Below, piece after piece: positions 32,142 to 43,619 of a stretch of DNA of 64,000 nucleotides (the stretch's first letter is position 1; each line of letters opens with the position of its first letter). Both the position numbers and the translations under genes were made by a program. Origin of the DNA: Perkinsus olseni. Lineage: Eukaryota; Perkinsozoa; Perkinsida. The stretch spans positions 1 through 64,000 of the forward strand of contig JABANN010000105.1 of the NCBI GenBank assembly GCA_013115125.1, given 5' to 3'. The notes below the pieces were generated by a model. The model saw nothing but the letters and a program-made list of their open reading frames with translations. It searched no databases and had not been told where the DNA came from.

Positions 32142-35100
32142 ATGTCGTCCTCTGTCTTGACTAATCCGTGGGCGAGAGCTGAGCAGAAAAGGTGCAGTCC
32201 CGAGCAGATCGACCTCATCATGCGGCAATTCTCGGTGAGTGGCCAGCCCTGTCCCCTCTCCCTCCGCCAGCCGAGAGACCCTTCAGACGCTGCGGTGTAT
32301 TTTGGGTTCCATTGGCCGAAGGGGCGGTCGTGAGGGCAAACAAATGCGTAGCGAGATCGAGGCCATCTACGACGCTATGTAGTGCCAGGCGTGGGGCTCT
32401 CGTTGCAGAAAGACAGGGCTGCTCTCTCTCTAGGTACGAAGCGGTTGCTTCTATGGAATTTGGCTTTTTCGAGCGCTTTTCTGAAAAGCAAGTGCGAGAT
32501 ATAGTCAAAGTGCTGCAGGTAATGAGGAGGGCTGCCTTCGTAGCACGATGGGAGGAGCCAGCAACGTAGCCCCCTCGCCACTGGTCACTGCTGAGCTCGG
32601 AGGATTCCTCATCCTCTTCGTCTCACGAGCTCTCCCTAGATACGTCGCATGCGGGAAGGAGATGTGGTGTGTCACAAGGGCGAAGAAGGCCATGAGTTTT
32701 ACCTCATATTTCGTGGCGCGGTGAAAAGTTTCTTGGCGCTGCCCTGCTCCATAGTCTGTCGTCTCAAGGTTGATATTTACCCCGAGCCCAAGGAGCCGCC
32801 AGTGACGTCCTTCGTTGCCGGTGATTCCTTCGGAGAGCTGGCCTTGATCCACGATGCCCCGCGGGCTGCAGCTGTGGTGTGCCAGACTGACTGCACCTTT
32901 GGTGTCCTCCATCGCGTGCCCTTCATACGAGCTACGTCGCCGCAGAAGTAAGCCCATCTCTCTCGGTGGTCGGAGATAGGGCTTGACACTACCTTCGTTT
33001 CGGTTGCTTCGCTCCGCCGCAAAGAAGACACCCGATTCGGTTCGGGCTCGACGCCGATTTCGGTTCTGACTGGCTGCGCTCCCCTTTTTCAGAGTACTGG
33101 TGGAGAGCCGCATCGTGGACTTCCTATCCTCGTGTAGCCCCTTCTGTTGCATTCACACTCGGAAGCTGTGGAAAAGCATAGGTGGGCTGTACCGTCTCCC
33201 GGCCGTCGCCATACCACAACTTGACGAACTCATCAGATACCTGGAGTCAGAAGAGGTCCCTTCCAGGAAGATGCATTTATCGATCTCGGAGTCCGTGGAT
33301 GCCAATCGAAAGCCAGGGGACAGATGAGGCCTATGATGGCGATGTATTCATGGGGTGGGTTGGAGCTGTGCAAGGGAATCTTTCAGGTTGACATGACCTC
33401 TGAGTTCCGCTGGTCGGAGCAGTCCTTTGAAGTCGGTAAGGTTCCTTGTGATGCGTGGGGATCTAACCCGGGTTCTCGTAGGGCCAGGGGATGCGCCGGT
33501 GCCCTTCATCCGGGTCACCGAACCGGAGCTCACGCCTCTGCCGTTCTTCGTGGTCATGAGAGGGAAGGTAAGGCGCCAGCCTCGCCACATTCTTTGAGGG
33601 GGGCGACTAATGATCGATCGTTAAAGATTCCGATTGCACTGCCGTTTCTCGACAAGGAGCCGGTACTGATAGAAACCCCTACGAATTCACCGGTGGTCAT
33701 TCTTATATCCTTGGAGATGTTGGAATGCATGGAGATGCTGGCGTTGTCGGCAGCTATCAATTACTCAGAATGGACGCCCTGTCCAGGGTCCGAGTTCGAC
33801 TCCCAGGTGCGGGTTCATGGTACAATAGCGATCCACGGCAAGCTGGCTGCAACTTGGAAGTCTGATGAGGGAGAGGGGCGAGAAGGGATCAGCTTTAGCT
33901 CGGAGGACTGCGTTGACTCTGATGCAGTGGGTTTGGGCTTCGTTGTGAACTACACCATTTCCCGATCAATAAAATTTTTTCCAGCTGATTTCAAAGGGCA
34001 TGGAAAACCGATTTTTATTTCAAAAAAGTTTTCATCCACTTTGAATATTCAAGCAAATTTGAAACAACTCATGTCACGCATATCGAATCTCGCTTTCCAT
34101 GCTGTTGAACAAGGTTCGCTCATGAATTTTGATTCGGTGACGTCGCGAATTGGGTTTGACGACGACTTGAATATTCCAGTTTGGTGACACTCGCCATATT
34201 GCTATCAAAATCGTCTGAGTTGACCGAAGAAAGATTTAGTTTGATCGGGAAATGGTGTGTGTGGGGAGGAGCACTCGGAGCTGTGGATACCGTTTAAAAC
34301 TCTCTGCATTGGAATGTTGATTATTCTTGTTATTGTCATACCAAAATTCCGTCAACTTTCGGTATTCTCGAAGCAATACATGTTCTTAGTAGTTTCCCAA
34401 CGCTATCGATAGGCTCGGTACCCTAGCCAAGTCTCTCCGGCCTCTGCATAGAGGGTCCTCGTCCAGTGGTTGAGCGTGGCCACCCATCAGGCAGATGGTG
34501 TATCCGGGCGTGGTTGTAGGTACGAGTGTTCGAGAATATCCCCCTATTTGAACTGTCCCAGGGAATGTTCTACGGTCAAGGGGAGTATCTCCTAGGGCCT
34601 CAGGCTAGACAGGTGCGCCTCTCGAAGTGATGGCTGTCGATAGTCCTGCTCTCCCTGTCGTCACGGTAGTAGTCACCACCAAATTCGTTAGAAGTTGTGG
34701 CAAATTTTCTGACCGATAATTACCATCCCAAGTGCTCCCCAGAGGGACGGTGAAGGAACCGTACGACGGTCCACTGGTTTAATACGGAGTCGTGTTTTTC
34801 GCGGATCGGTCAACCGCCCTGCCTGCCGGATTTCTTGAGGCGTCCTCCGCCTCAGATCCTTTCCAACGTCTCGCTGTCCAATCTCGCGGTGGAAGCGGTG
34901 GAGGATTGCCAAACGCTGGCGATGGACAGATCACACTTTGATGCCCTCTGCCAGTACGAGGCCGAGTTCCTGTAAGTGTAGTCTTATGGGGGAATCCGAG
35001 GTCGACCCATGGAAGATACGGAGAGGTTGCACGTCTGTGTTGTCAGCGAGAGTATGAGGAGTGTATCCCAGTCGTTGAATGCCCTGGAGAAGGAGCACCT

Positions 35101-35824
35101 GCTGCAGATCATCGCGTTACTCGATCGAGTACGGGCTTCCCCTTCATCGTGCGCATGCGTGCAACCTTGGTCCTCTCAGGCTGATTTTGATAGGAAATCC
35201 TCCCACTACATGTTGCGGATCATGAATATAGTCCACGGCACTTCGGAGTTCTGGGCCTCCATACCGGATTTCGCCCAGGCAAGAACTCTTCCTTTCAACT
35301 CGGAGCTCGCGGACAGGTTTGGTCTTATCGTTCTTCGGCGTTTCTGAGTCCCGGATGTCGTCTTGTCTCGCCGTTGGCTTATGGCGGGATGACTTTGGGG
35401 AGGCAACTGTCTGTATTTGCTCGGGTCTTGGGTTCGGGGAATTCCAAAGCGCAAGGTCTTGGTCCGAAGGAGGCTAGATTCGAAGGAGAGGCGGATGGTT
35501 GGTGACGCTTCGCAACAATCATGATGAGATAATACACTTGACGAGCAAGTTTGGATTAACATAGGAATTTAGGAATTGCAAATCGCATGTGCATTAACGA
35601 GTTGGAATTTTCAATACCTTGAATGCCGCTTTGAATGTCGTTTTGTATTCGGCGATAGCTGCAGTCCAGTCACCTTGTGGTGTTTCATTCAGGTGGCCCA
35701 GCGGTCTATGAAGGAGCGCAATCGTGTGGCGTTATCCCTGAAGATCGCAGATAAGGTTGAGCATGCAAATGACGAGATGAGAGGATACGTTGTGAAGCAG
35801 TGGCTTCGCAAGGCCCTCAGTTGA
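32142..35824 (+). CDS. Cyclic-nucleotide-binding-domain protein (PKA-R/PKG-like), multi-exon
   Basis: Starts MSSSVLTNPWARAEQKRCSP at 32142. Exons with good support: 32142-32234; about 32434-32518 (FFERFSEKQVRDIVKVLQ); 32640-32947; from 33093 onward (VLVESRIVDFLSS). The third holds a phosphate-binding cassette, GDSFGELALIHDAPRAAAVV, with the Glu and Arg that contact cyclic-nucleotide phosphate, preceded by MREGDVVCHKGEEGHEFYLI. Later pieces that fit the same gene include VPFIRVTEPELTPLPFFVV near 33510, LAVEAVEDCQTLAMDR near 34885, SHYMLRIMNIVHGTSEFW near 35197 and a closing exon about 35695-35824 (KQWLRKALS). The frame between exons 1 and 2 does not join directly, so an exon is missing from my model. 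A kinase domain is not visible. Some later exons could belong to a separate gene. Confidence 0.62.
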
Positions 35825-35942
35825 GCTGTTCCACGCTTGTTGTGATCGGTGTTCCGTGAACTGCATCGCGTGTAGTGTTCAGAGTGGTGGGGGCGGAGCG
35901 AAGCGATACAGGAATCCGCATTTTCACTACTCTGTAGGCTCG
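35825..35942. other. Short spacer carrying a GGAGCGAAGC motif
   Basis: 118 nt between the last exon above and the RRM gene; the 10-mer GGAGCGAAGC is at 35895-35904. Confidence 0.5.
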
Positions 35943-37101
35943 ATGGATGTCCTAGAGCTGCTGCAGGAGGGCGGAGGAGTGGAGGCGGATAAGAAGTCGA
36001 GCGAAGTGGCGGAGGAGGCGAAGCCCGCTGATGCCCCGCCAAATGTGGAGGAGACCAAGAAACGGAAGCGCAGTAGAAAGCGGCAGAGGCGAGGTCAGTT
36101 GACGGGGTGGCCGAGGAGGGACTGGGTGGTATAGACGATAGGAAGGAGAGAACTTTCTAAGGGGTATAATGATGGAGAGGTCGAGGTGGTTCCGGTCGTA
36201 CTGGTGTCCTTCTGTCGTCGAGTACGCGGGTCGTCGACCTCCTTCATAGGGTACGGACGCCTAGGAGCTTTGGGTAACCGTAGGAACGTAGGTCGACCGT
36301 AGGTGAAGGACGATAGGGCAGGGCGTGTGTTGTTGTTAGGAAGTGGCGAAGCGAAGCGGAGCAGAAATGAAGGAGAATCTGCAGGGCAGGCACCTAAGGC
36401 GGTCGATATGGAAAGAAAGTGGGCAGCTATGGCAGTAACACTGCCATGACTGCATCATTCCTCTGTCCCAGCGTTGCTCGTTAACCCGAGTAATCTGAGG
36501 GCGCATCACTCTCCTTTGTCCTTCAGGGCCCGCAGTGTTTTCCTCAACAACCTTCCAGTAGAGGCCACGTCAGAGTGGATAAAGACTACGGTGCTTTCCG
36601 TCCTTCCTGAAGGCAGCAACGACCCTGCCGCGATAGAGAGAGTGCACATCGGGAGGGACAAGAAATGTAGGTTCTCGATGACACCATCGCCAACGGTCTC
36701 ATCGGACTCGGTGCATTGGCAGAGTGGCTGCGGACTTTACCGTAACTTGGTCGGGAGTTTGTCGTCTTCGCTGATATACACAATAATTTCGTCAGCCTTT
36801 TATGAGCGTTGGCCTAAGAGCGCAGCGAGGCTGTGGCTTTCTGCCGTACTAGGAATTGTGATGCCGTAACGGCTCTCCATCAGACCCTACAAGATGCGCC
36901 GGCTGGGCTAATGTGACCTTCACCTCGGAGTGTGTAGCGAGGGATGCAGTGGGGAAGTTGGACTATCAAATGGTGGATTGCGAGGAGTTGTTGAAGGCGG
37001 CTGAGGAGAAGGAACAGCAGAACACGGCGGCTATGAAGGATAGTGGAGGGCCGGTCAATAAACGTAGGCTTCCTCATTCTCTTGGTACGCCTCTTACCTG
37101 A
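35943..37101 (+). CDS. RNA-recognition-motif protein with a basic N-terminus
   Basis: ATG at 35943 (MDVLELLQEGGGVEADKK). Exon 1 ends in a Lys/Arg run (KKRKRSRKRQRR) that looks like a nuclear or nucleolar signal. A later exon, from about 36528, opens the RRM (ARSVFLNNLPVEATSEWI: beta-1 and helix 1) and runs to IGRDKK; a GT-AG intron (about 36667-36884) is removed in phase and the domain continues WANVTFTSECVARDAVGKL, which holds RNP1 in a degenerate form. The C-terminus is helical and basic, ending at 37101. RRM proteins bind single-stranded RNA; here a role in rRNA or mRNA handling is inference. The exon 1 donor is uncertain: the first GT gives the wrong phase and a GT seven bases on fits, or an extra exon lies in 36140-36470. 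Confidence 0.65.
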
Positions 37102-37635
37102 CATTTGAGATTTATTATCGATATAAATTAGTTTATTAATTATAATGTTGGGGGTTGCTTAGCTAATATCACTAATATGATACTATACACTGCAGTGACT
37201 TATGATGTCTATAAATACTATTATTGGCTGTTAATCTTTTTTGTGTAATCTACAGTACAGACTACTACTTTTGTGTAGAGTGATCTACGTGTAGATCTTC
37301 GTTACTGCTGTAGATGCACACACGTACATCACTAACCTGATGTAATCTACATCTTCTCTTGTGATCTTCGTTACTGTATTCTATGTAACTCTGTATTATC
37401 TATATACTAATGGTTAATATATTAAGATTGAGGTTTAGATCCATCAATTGTTATGTGTGAGAGGCTGCACGGGTGCGGAAGTAATTCTGTTGGTTCGGCG
37501 CTGTCAGGAAGGTCGGGAGTTCAGCTTCCATCCTGCTCCGGTCGTCCTATCTTAGCTTGCCAGGACTACAGTGCGTTCCCAACAGGGCCTCCTCCTAGTT
37601 AGAGAGGGAGTGCGATCTCTCAGGTCGTGGTGGAC
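37102..37635. other. AT-rich intergenic region with short repeats
   Basis: From 37105 to 37440 the DNA is markedly AT-rich compared with the flanks. It repeats GATCTTCGTTACTG (near 37295 and 37363), holds the palindrome GATCTACGTGTAGATC near 37281, and several TGTAATCTAC-like words. No gene is seen. It probably spans the 3' flank of the RRM gene and 5' flank or UTR of the LOTUS gene. Confidence 0.5.
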
Positions 37636-38668
37636 ATGGTCCGAAGGGAATCAGAGTTACTAGGAGGTGCCTTTACGCGACCTCAGGCCTCCAACAGCAG
37701 CAGCAACCCAATTCGAAGGAGGGTAGGGGGCGAAGAGGCTCTTGGCGTATCTTATGTTCATCCGTGCCAAACATGCTCAGTTCACGAAACGTCTTCCAAG
37801 TCCACAGCGAGTCAGTTCCGTCTCCCTACGGACCTCGTCGAGCAGCTGAGAAGTCTCGTCCGGGAGCACAGCCTGTCAGACTCCCCCGCGGGCAGGCTGG
37901 CCGACTCCTACCGTCGTACCTTCGGCCATCGGGTACCGGTCCAGGAGTACGGATTCAAGAACTTTGTTGCGGTAGGAGGAGGGGTGGTTCGGGTTAGCGT
38001 TTGATCATTGGTGGCGCGGTTGGAGTGGTAGTAGCCTCGTCCGCCTCGAGGATGTACGTCCTAGGTCGCCCTGAAGGCCCCACTCTCACGCCTGGGATCT
38101 AGAGAGTAATCGTAACTCATACGAGAATGTTATGGCAAAAACGAGATTATTTCTGTTAGAATCCCGGACTTTCCCGTAAAATTGGGAGAAGAGCTCGCGT
38201 CGCGAATCGATCAGCCGGCAAAGAGACTTTCCTACCAAACGACCCCAGTAGTTGAGCTCGATTCGGGACGACGAGTTGTACTCCCACACCCGCGGGTTTC
38301 ATTATAGGAAGATAGATTTTGGTAGCTTTTTGAACTGGATTCAGAGACAGTGTGGTGGCATCTGTGCACCACATGTAAACCGTTGGGATGGTTTGGTTTA
38401 GCTGTCTCATTCTGCCTCAATATCTCACAGGGGTCATTTTCGCCATCCGGCAGGCCCTGAGTTCGATCCCTGGGGTGAGCACCTGGGAGGAGAAGCCGCA
38501 GCAGATATGGTTTTCCTGGGATACTGAGGAGGATGCTGATGATGACCTCTCACCCCCTCCTCCTCCTCCTGCTGATGGTGGTGAGGAGTCTAAACCCAGC
38601 ACAACTGAGAACGATGAAGATGTTTCCTATCTGCATAGCTGCTCGAGTTGCCGGCCTGGTCCTTACTG
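37636..38668 (+). CDS. LOTUS/OST-HTH domain protein
   Basis: The exon ending at 37971 codes a helix-turn-helix stretch, LVEQLRSLVREHS then LADSYRRTFGHRVPVQEYG and FKNFVA, the hallmark of the OST-HTH (LOTUS) fold. Removing 37972-38453 (GT-AG) joins it in phase to ALSSIPGVSTWEEKPQQ, the last helix and strand of the domain. The tail is acidic with a Pro run (DDLSPPPPPPADGG) and stops at 38668. LOTUS domains bind RNA G-quadruplexes or DEAD-box helicases and occur in RNA-silencing and germ-granule proteins in animals, and in plants and bacteria; what they do in alveolates is not known to me. The start at 37636 is the first ATG of the open frame, but an upstream exon is possible. Confidence 0.65.
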
Positions 38669-39274
38669 ATCATGGTTATCGGATTAGGTGCCACCGCCCG
38701 TGCGTGTGAGTATATAGTAGTCCACTTAGTTAGCCTCTTCCCGATGTGCTCAGTTGGGGACTCTCTTGCAGCGATGATATGCCGTGCAATCAGAATGTTC
38801 GCGAGGAAGCATTCCTCAGGGTTACGTTCGAAAAGAGAAGCTTCTATTTGCACTGTCGTTTTCTTAGAGTACACTTGGCTGGTTTTCTTACGGCGATGAA
38901 TGTTCTTCGCCTTGCTCGTGAATGCAGCACCCCCTCCCCTCAGGCAGGGCCTCTGCAGGAGCATTCACTGTCGTACAGTCTTCCCGGTGTGACATCCCTG
39001 GGATAGTGACTAGATGTGGAGACTCTTGCGCGACCCCTTGATGGGGGTTATGGCGAGCTGTACGGGATGGTAGGGCTGCACCCCAATCGCCGAAGACAAT
39101 TCCTTCCCTCATCGCCCGTTTTCTCTTTACTCTCTTCGCCTTACTGACCGCCGGCAGGCTGCTGCCAGACAGGGGGCTATGGGAAGGAGTAACCACTTTC
39201 TTCTCGGAGATGGTACAGATTCTGCTTTCGTGGTCCGCCCGTCCTCATCACGTGTCTCCTCAGTCTTTTGTTCC
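38669..39274. other. Intergenic or unresolved
   Basis: Frames at 38648-39006 (plus) and 38590-39196 (minus) overlap and show no motif. It may contain 3' UTR of the LOTUS gene and the 5' region of the membrane protein. Confidence 0.35.
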
Positions 39275-40654
39275 ATGGCTGCCGACCCTAACCTAGTGTC
39301 GTCCCTCTGTGCCGCAGCAGCGTCAGTATTCGCTAAAGTCGGCTTTGACTCGACCGGGGATTCCCTACCGTAAGTGCAGCTGCCCTCGGCGTCCCCGACA
39401 CAACGCTCTTCCTACTCGATCCCCCCTCCCACCGCCATGAAGATGATGCTCCTCATCAGCTGTGGGTCGTCACCCGACTGTCGTTGTCTGGGAAGGCATT
39501 TTGGGCGTCAAGATTTGCGCAGCTAGCGTGCCGGTGTATTATGCAATAGATTTCTCAGAAGGTTCGAGTGATTTTTTTCGAGCATTTTCAAACCGTCTTA
39601 CTATGAGAGTATCAAATCTATGTAACAACTGCCATTATTGGTAGTGAGCATACAGTATACACACCTAGTTAGTATTTACCAATGCGACCAATTCTGGATC
39701 CGTACCCAAGCTGTTTTCCTACGTCACCGTGCCGCGTGAAATTGATCCTCTCGGGCCCTTTCGAGTGTAACCTGGTGCTCCGGAACCGATTGTGAAGTTC
39801 ATGATGTGAGTTCAGTTAGAATGCCAGCTTTGGCCACCCCCTCGGTCTTCGATTCTGTTGGAAGGGTCGTCGTCTTATATGTCAGGTCGGGGGTGTCGAT
39901 GAGCGTACATCCCCTGGCGGGATATTTGCTCAGGGCGATTTTTATAGCGCTCTCGCTGGCTGCCAATGCGGCTATGATGTCCTATTATATAGAAGCCTTA
40001 CAAAAACGTAGGGTGCCGGGATCGAACCGAGGACGTTCAGTAGTGGTACTTCCTAGGCACAGCCCTGCAAGCCACCGTCATGAACTTCGGCGGCAACTTC
40101 CTGTTTTCCTCTATTTTTGGTGTTATCTTCTTCGGTGAACGGATGAGTCTGACCTGGCTCCTAGGGGCAACATCCATCCTCACCGGAGTGGTAAGCTGCT
40201 GCTGGGCCGGGAGACACCAAACGATAGAATCTGCCCTTGGTCTCGAGCGGAGCGAAGCCGCTGTGGTCGTCCCACGGAAAGTGACTATAGCCGCTTCGCT
40301 CCGCTCAAAATATGAGATCATATTACTATAATGTTGACTAGGAGTAGCATAGTAATACATAGTGTCTAGGGTTATCATTCTCCCAGATGCGCAATAGGTG
40401 TCCTTTTCATTCAAAGTATCGTTGCACGCGATCGCACATTCACCCGCCGTCGATGCCCCTAAACCAGCGTGGAGGCACTCAGTGTCGTCCCCATATGTTC
40501 CCCCCCAATTGCAATCGCGCGCGCCTCACTTTAAACTCGCCAAATAAATTGACCGGTCAAGCCACTGTTCATGTCTACATACGGGTATCTTCCGTAGGTG
40601 CTGGTGGCAGCGGGAGGCAGCAGCAAGCAGGCCGCAGAGAAGAAGGAACGGTGA
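39275..40654 (+). CDS. TMEM42/EamA-like small membrane protein
   Basis: Four exons join exactly in phase: 39275-39369, 39934-40007, 40057-40190 and 40598-40654, giving 119 residues. The protein starts MAADPNLVSSLCAAAASVFA and has hydrophobic segments at about 6-20, AIFIALSLAANAAMMSYYI, VMNFGGNFLFSSIFGVIFFG and LLGATSILTGVVLVAAG, then a short basic tail (KQAAEKKER). The words ALQATVMNFGGNFLFSS and FFGERMS are typical of the drug/metabolite-transporter superfamily, in particular the half-sized TMEM42 type, which probably works as a dimer. Substrate unknown. The last 57-nt exon follows a 407-nt intron that carries a fold-back repeat. Confidence 0.75.
40245..40306. repeat. Intronic fold-back built on GGAGCGAAGC
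   Basis: An 18-bp arm at 40245-40262 (GAGCGGAGCGAAGCCGCT) is answered at 40289-40306 by its reverse complement with one mismatch, around a 26-nt loop. It sits in the last intron of the TMEM42-like gene. Its core 10-mer recurs elsewhere in the window. Confidence 0.75.
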
Positions 40655-40760
40655 CGATGTAATCGATTGGCTTAGTTTCAGCAACCCCCTTGCATTGCTT
40701 GTGTTCAGCGGAGCGAAGTTTATTCTCCTTGTGAAGATCATCATTTCTCGATGATGCCCC

Positions 40761-43364
40761 GATGGCTGAGGAGCTGAGTCAAGAGGAGATCGAGGACTTG
40801 TGGGAGGTGAGCATGGCCCTCCTCGGATCGTCGATGGTCACTCTGGTAAAGCGTATGACGCAGTAGAGGTGTTTTTGGTATCTCGCTCTTCCGGGAGCTA
40901 AGGATTGAATCCAAGGTTGATCATAGTAAGATACGAGTCACCTCATATCAATCCTGAGCGCCGCAATCGTTCTACTGTTCGCTCTCACTATGTTGATTAT
41001 AAACATGAAAGACTCATTGAATTTGATTACCAAATTTAAGTCTTTCGTATTTATAATTATTAAATTTTGATAGCAACCTTTTTGCCGAGGGATCGTGCTG
41101 GTTCTATCCTCCGCCTGGAACAGTCGGTGGTGTATCTCCCTCCACTTCCGGCGGGGCAATATTCCCAACTTCGCTCCGCTGTATCTGCCTCGATACCGTC
41201 CAGTTTCAGTTTTATGTCCGCCATGAAGATAACAAGCCTTCCGCCGAGTGCTTGCGTGTCCGAGGCGGCTTCGCTGCTCTGCTTCGCTCTCTGTTCGAGC
41301 AGGAGTGCGTGCCCTCGCCCTCCGCCGGGCTCGTTGCGTGGATCGCCTACGACGTCTTCGGGGCTGTCGAGGATGAGATCGAGCACAGGAGCTTTCTGAG
41401 GCACTTCAACGAGTAGGTGGCGAATCGAGGAAGGAAGTGGCCGGGGGTCGATCGGCACAGGTTCTGGCGTGGCCGGGGTGATCTTGTACCGCAGTATGGC
41501 CGTCTGCGAAGCTCCTGGTCTCCTCCAGCGCATGCTGTGCTTGGTCAAAGGGGCCCCGGTAGGAGTGCTACTAGACATGAAGCGGAGGAGAGGGAGCTCT
41601 TGACCACGCCCCCAGCAGTGGAAGCTGCACTCAACAGGGTGTCTGCGGTGGGAACTCAAGCTCATCCAGAGGACTTCCAGAGGCTCACAGAGGTGGACAC
41701 GGGCACGCTTGGGAGAGATGGGGAGCCTGCCAATGTGCGTAGGAGAGTGTACGAGAGGGATGGGGAGCCCCTAGAGGTGGATAGGGGCACGCTTGAGAGG
41801 GATGGGGAGCCCCTAGAGGTCGGTAGGGTCTCCCTTGGGAGGGATGGGGAGCCCCTAGAGGTCGGTAGGGTCACCCTTGGGAGGGATGGTGAGGATGCGT
41901 TAGACGGTCCTGTGAAGACGCCAGACTCGTTATCGGCCGCGCTCCCGGCGGCCATTAGAGAATCTGACGAGTCCTCGCCGTCGGGAGATACTCCGGGCAA
42001 TGATACACGAGCAGCAGAACGACCTGTGGCGGCTGCCGAGGTCGAATGGATGGATCTAGAAGTCGCAAGGTTGTTGAAGAAAGTGGAGGCGGCGGAGGAG
42101 CGGTAAGGGGGGGGAGTGTTTGCCACTCGAGCAGTAGAAGCGGCACCTGGCATGTCCAGTACTAGCCGATCGGGGTTGTTCCCCTACTCGCAGTGCCGAT
42201 ATCGGAACGGTGGGTCGTTCGAGTGAAGCGCAGACTGAGAAGTAGTGGAGGGCATCAGAGTTAGGGAAACTCAAGAACTTGCAAGTGTGATGAGTAATTG
42301 GTGGTTAATAATGAAGCGGTTCCTAGCGAGAAGCTAGAAGGCGAAACGCTTTGTTCGTGAGGGTGATGTCTCCGTCAGGAGAGCAGCCGCTGAGGAAGTG
42401 GCGCTGTCGCGAGCGTTGGAGGTGCAGCAGATGTCCACGAGGCTTCGGAAGCTCGAGGTGGGCTTGGGATTGGTTACCCGCTCCGCAGAGGGTCTGCTGC
42501 TCAGGAGGCTCTGAGTGTCGAGAAGGGCATCTCGGCGAAGCTCAGGGAAGAACGGCGTGGAGGGAATGGCGATAGTGTAGTAATGGTGGTCTTTGAACCT
42601 TCCCTGCTGGCCTTCGGTAGGGCCCGCCTCGGGTAACCGCGATGCTTCCCAACTTTGAGTTGTTCGATCTCTATGACTTCTCTTCACAGACAGCGGCGGC
42701 TGAGGTCCAACTAGCGGCTCTGCATCGTTCCAGAGCATGCTCGGCGACAGCTGTTGCAGCAGCCTCGATTGCAGTTGCCACCACGGAGGAGGTCTGGGAC
42801 AGACCCTCGCAGCTCACCAGCATACTCTTCGAGGTGAACTCGGGGCTGGGAATCCCAGCTTCAGTGTGGGTCGAGTCGTTACGCTGATTTCTCATCCATT
42901 TTTATTGGGTGATCGATACATCAGTAGATTCCTCCCTTCAAAACACGCACGCGTTTCGAATTTGAGGCGCAACAGCTTCTTGTTAACGGGCGAGTCCCAG
43001 TCTCGGCGATTTGAACCAAAGAACTGGTTGAAGCAGTATATCTTAAATTATGAAGAAACACTATTTAGTACTCAATGAGTACTACTCATGCCATGTAATG
43101 TATAATAGAAATTGGTATTCATCATGGTATGGTATCAATACGGATTTATTTTATCCCGGGATAAACGCCCCTGCTGGAAGGAGCCTCCGTGCCATCTCCG
43201 GTCGCTCTTCAGGTCCTCGACAACGCCAAGACCCTAGCCCAGTCGGAGGGGGATGACCAGCAGTCTACTTGGCGAGACCTCTTCGTCGACCTCTGCAACA
43301 TACTGGTGCAGCTGGCCAGGGCGGACAAGAGAGCTCAACGTCTTGTCACCACCAACAACTCATG
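40761..43364 (+). CDS. Uncharacterised coiled-coil/repeat protein, multi-exon
   Basis: Not recognised. It starts MAEELSQEEIEDLWE at 40761, followed by a gtgagc donor. Later pieces: GFAALLRSLFEQECVPSPSA to LRHFNE (about 41266-41414); a long exon about 41520-42100 with HEAEERELLTTPPAVEAAL, a 14-residue tandem repeat and the heptad-like WMDLEVARLLKKVEAAEER; an Ala/Arg-rich helical piece near 42340-42510 (RRAAAEEVALSRALEVQQ); a piece near 42690-42830 (EEVWDRPSQLTSILFE); and a last one, about 43170-43364 (DLFVDLCNILVQLARADKR), ending at 43364. The helical composition and the repeats suggest a scaffold or cytoskeletal protein (inference). Exon joins after the first are not verified and two genes are possible. 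Confidence 0.5.
41693..41892 (+). repeat. Coding minisatellite, about 42-bp units
   Basis: Roughly four tandem units encode variants of RDGEPLEVGRVTLG. The two at about 41820-41892 are nearly identical (only one residue, S/T, differs in the peptide), while the first is diverged (RDGEPANVRRRVYE). The frame is kept, which supports translation. Confidence 0.75.
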
Positions 43365-43619
43365 ATACACTGCCGTCTCTTCTATATGGACCTAACTGCC
43401 TTTGCGTTAACCGTGGGCAGGCTTCTCTCGGATATTTTCGCCCATTTAGTATAATCGTTTCGGGGTTTTTCTGTTCTTCTTGCTGTAGACGCTCAACCCA
43501 CCGTTCAACATGAGGTGACAAATTGATCAGCAACTCCTAACGATTGCATTAATCAGGGGAAAATGAGTCATTTCTGTCGTTCCAGGCCATCCTCTTTTCT
43601 TTGAGGATACCCCCCCCCT

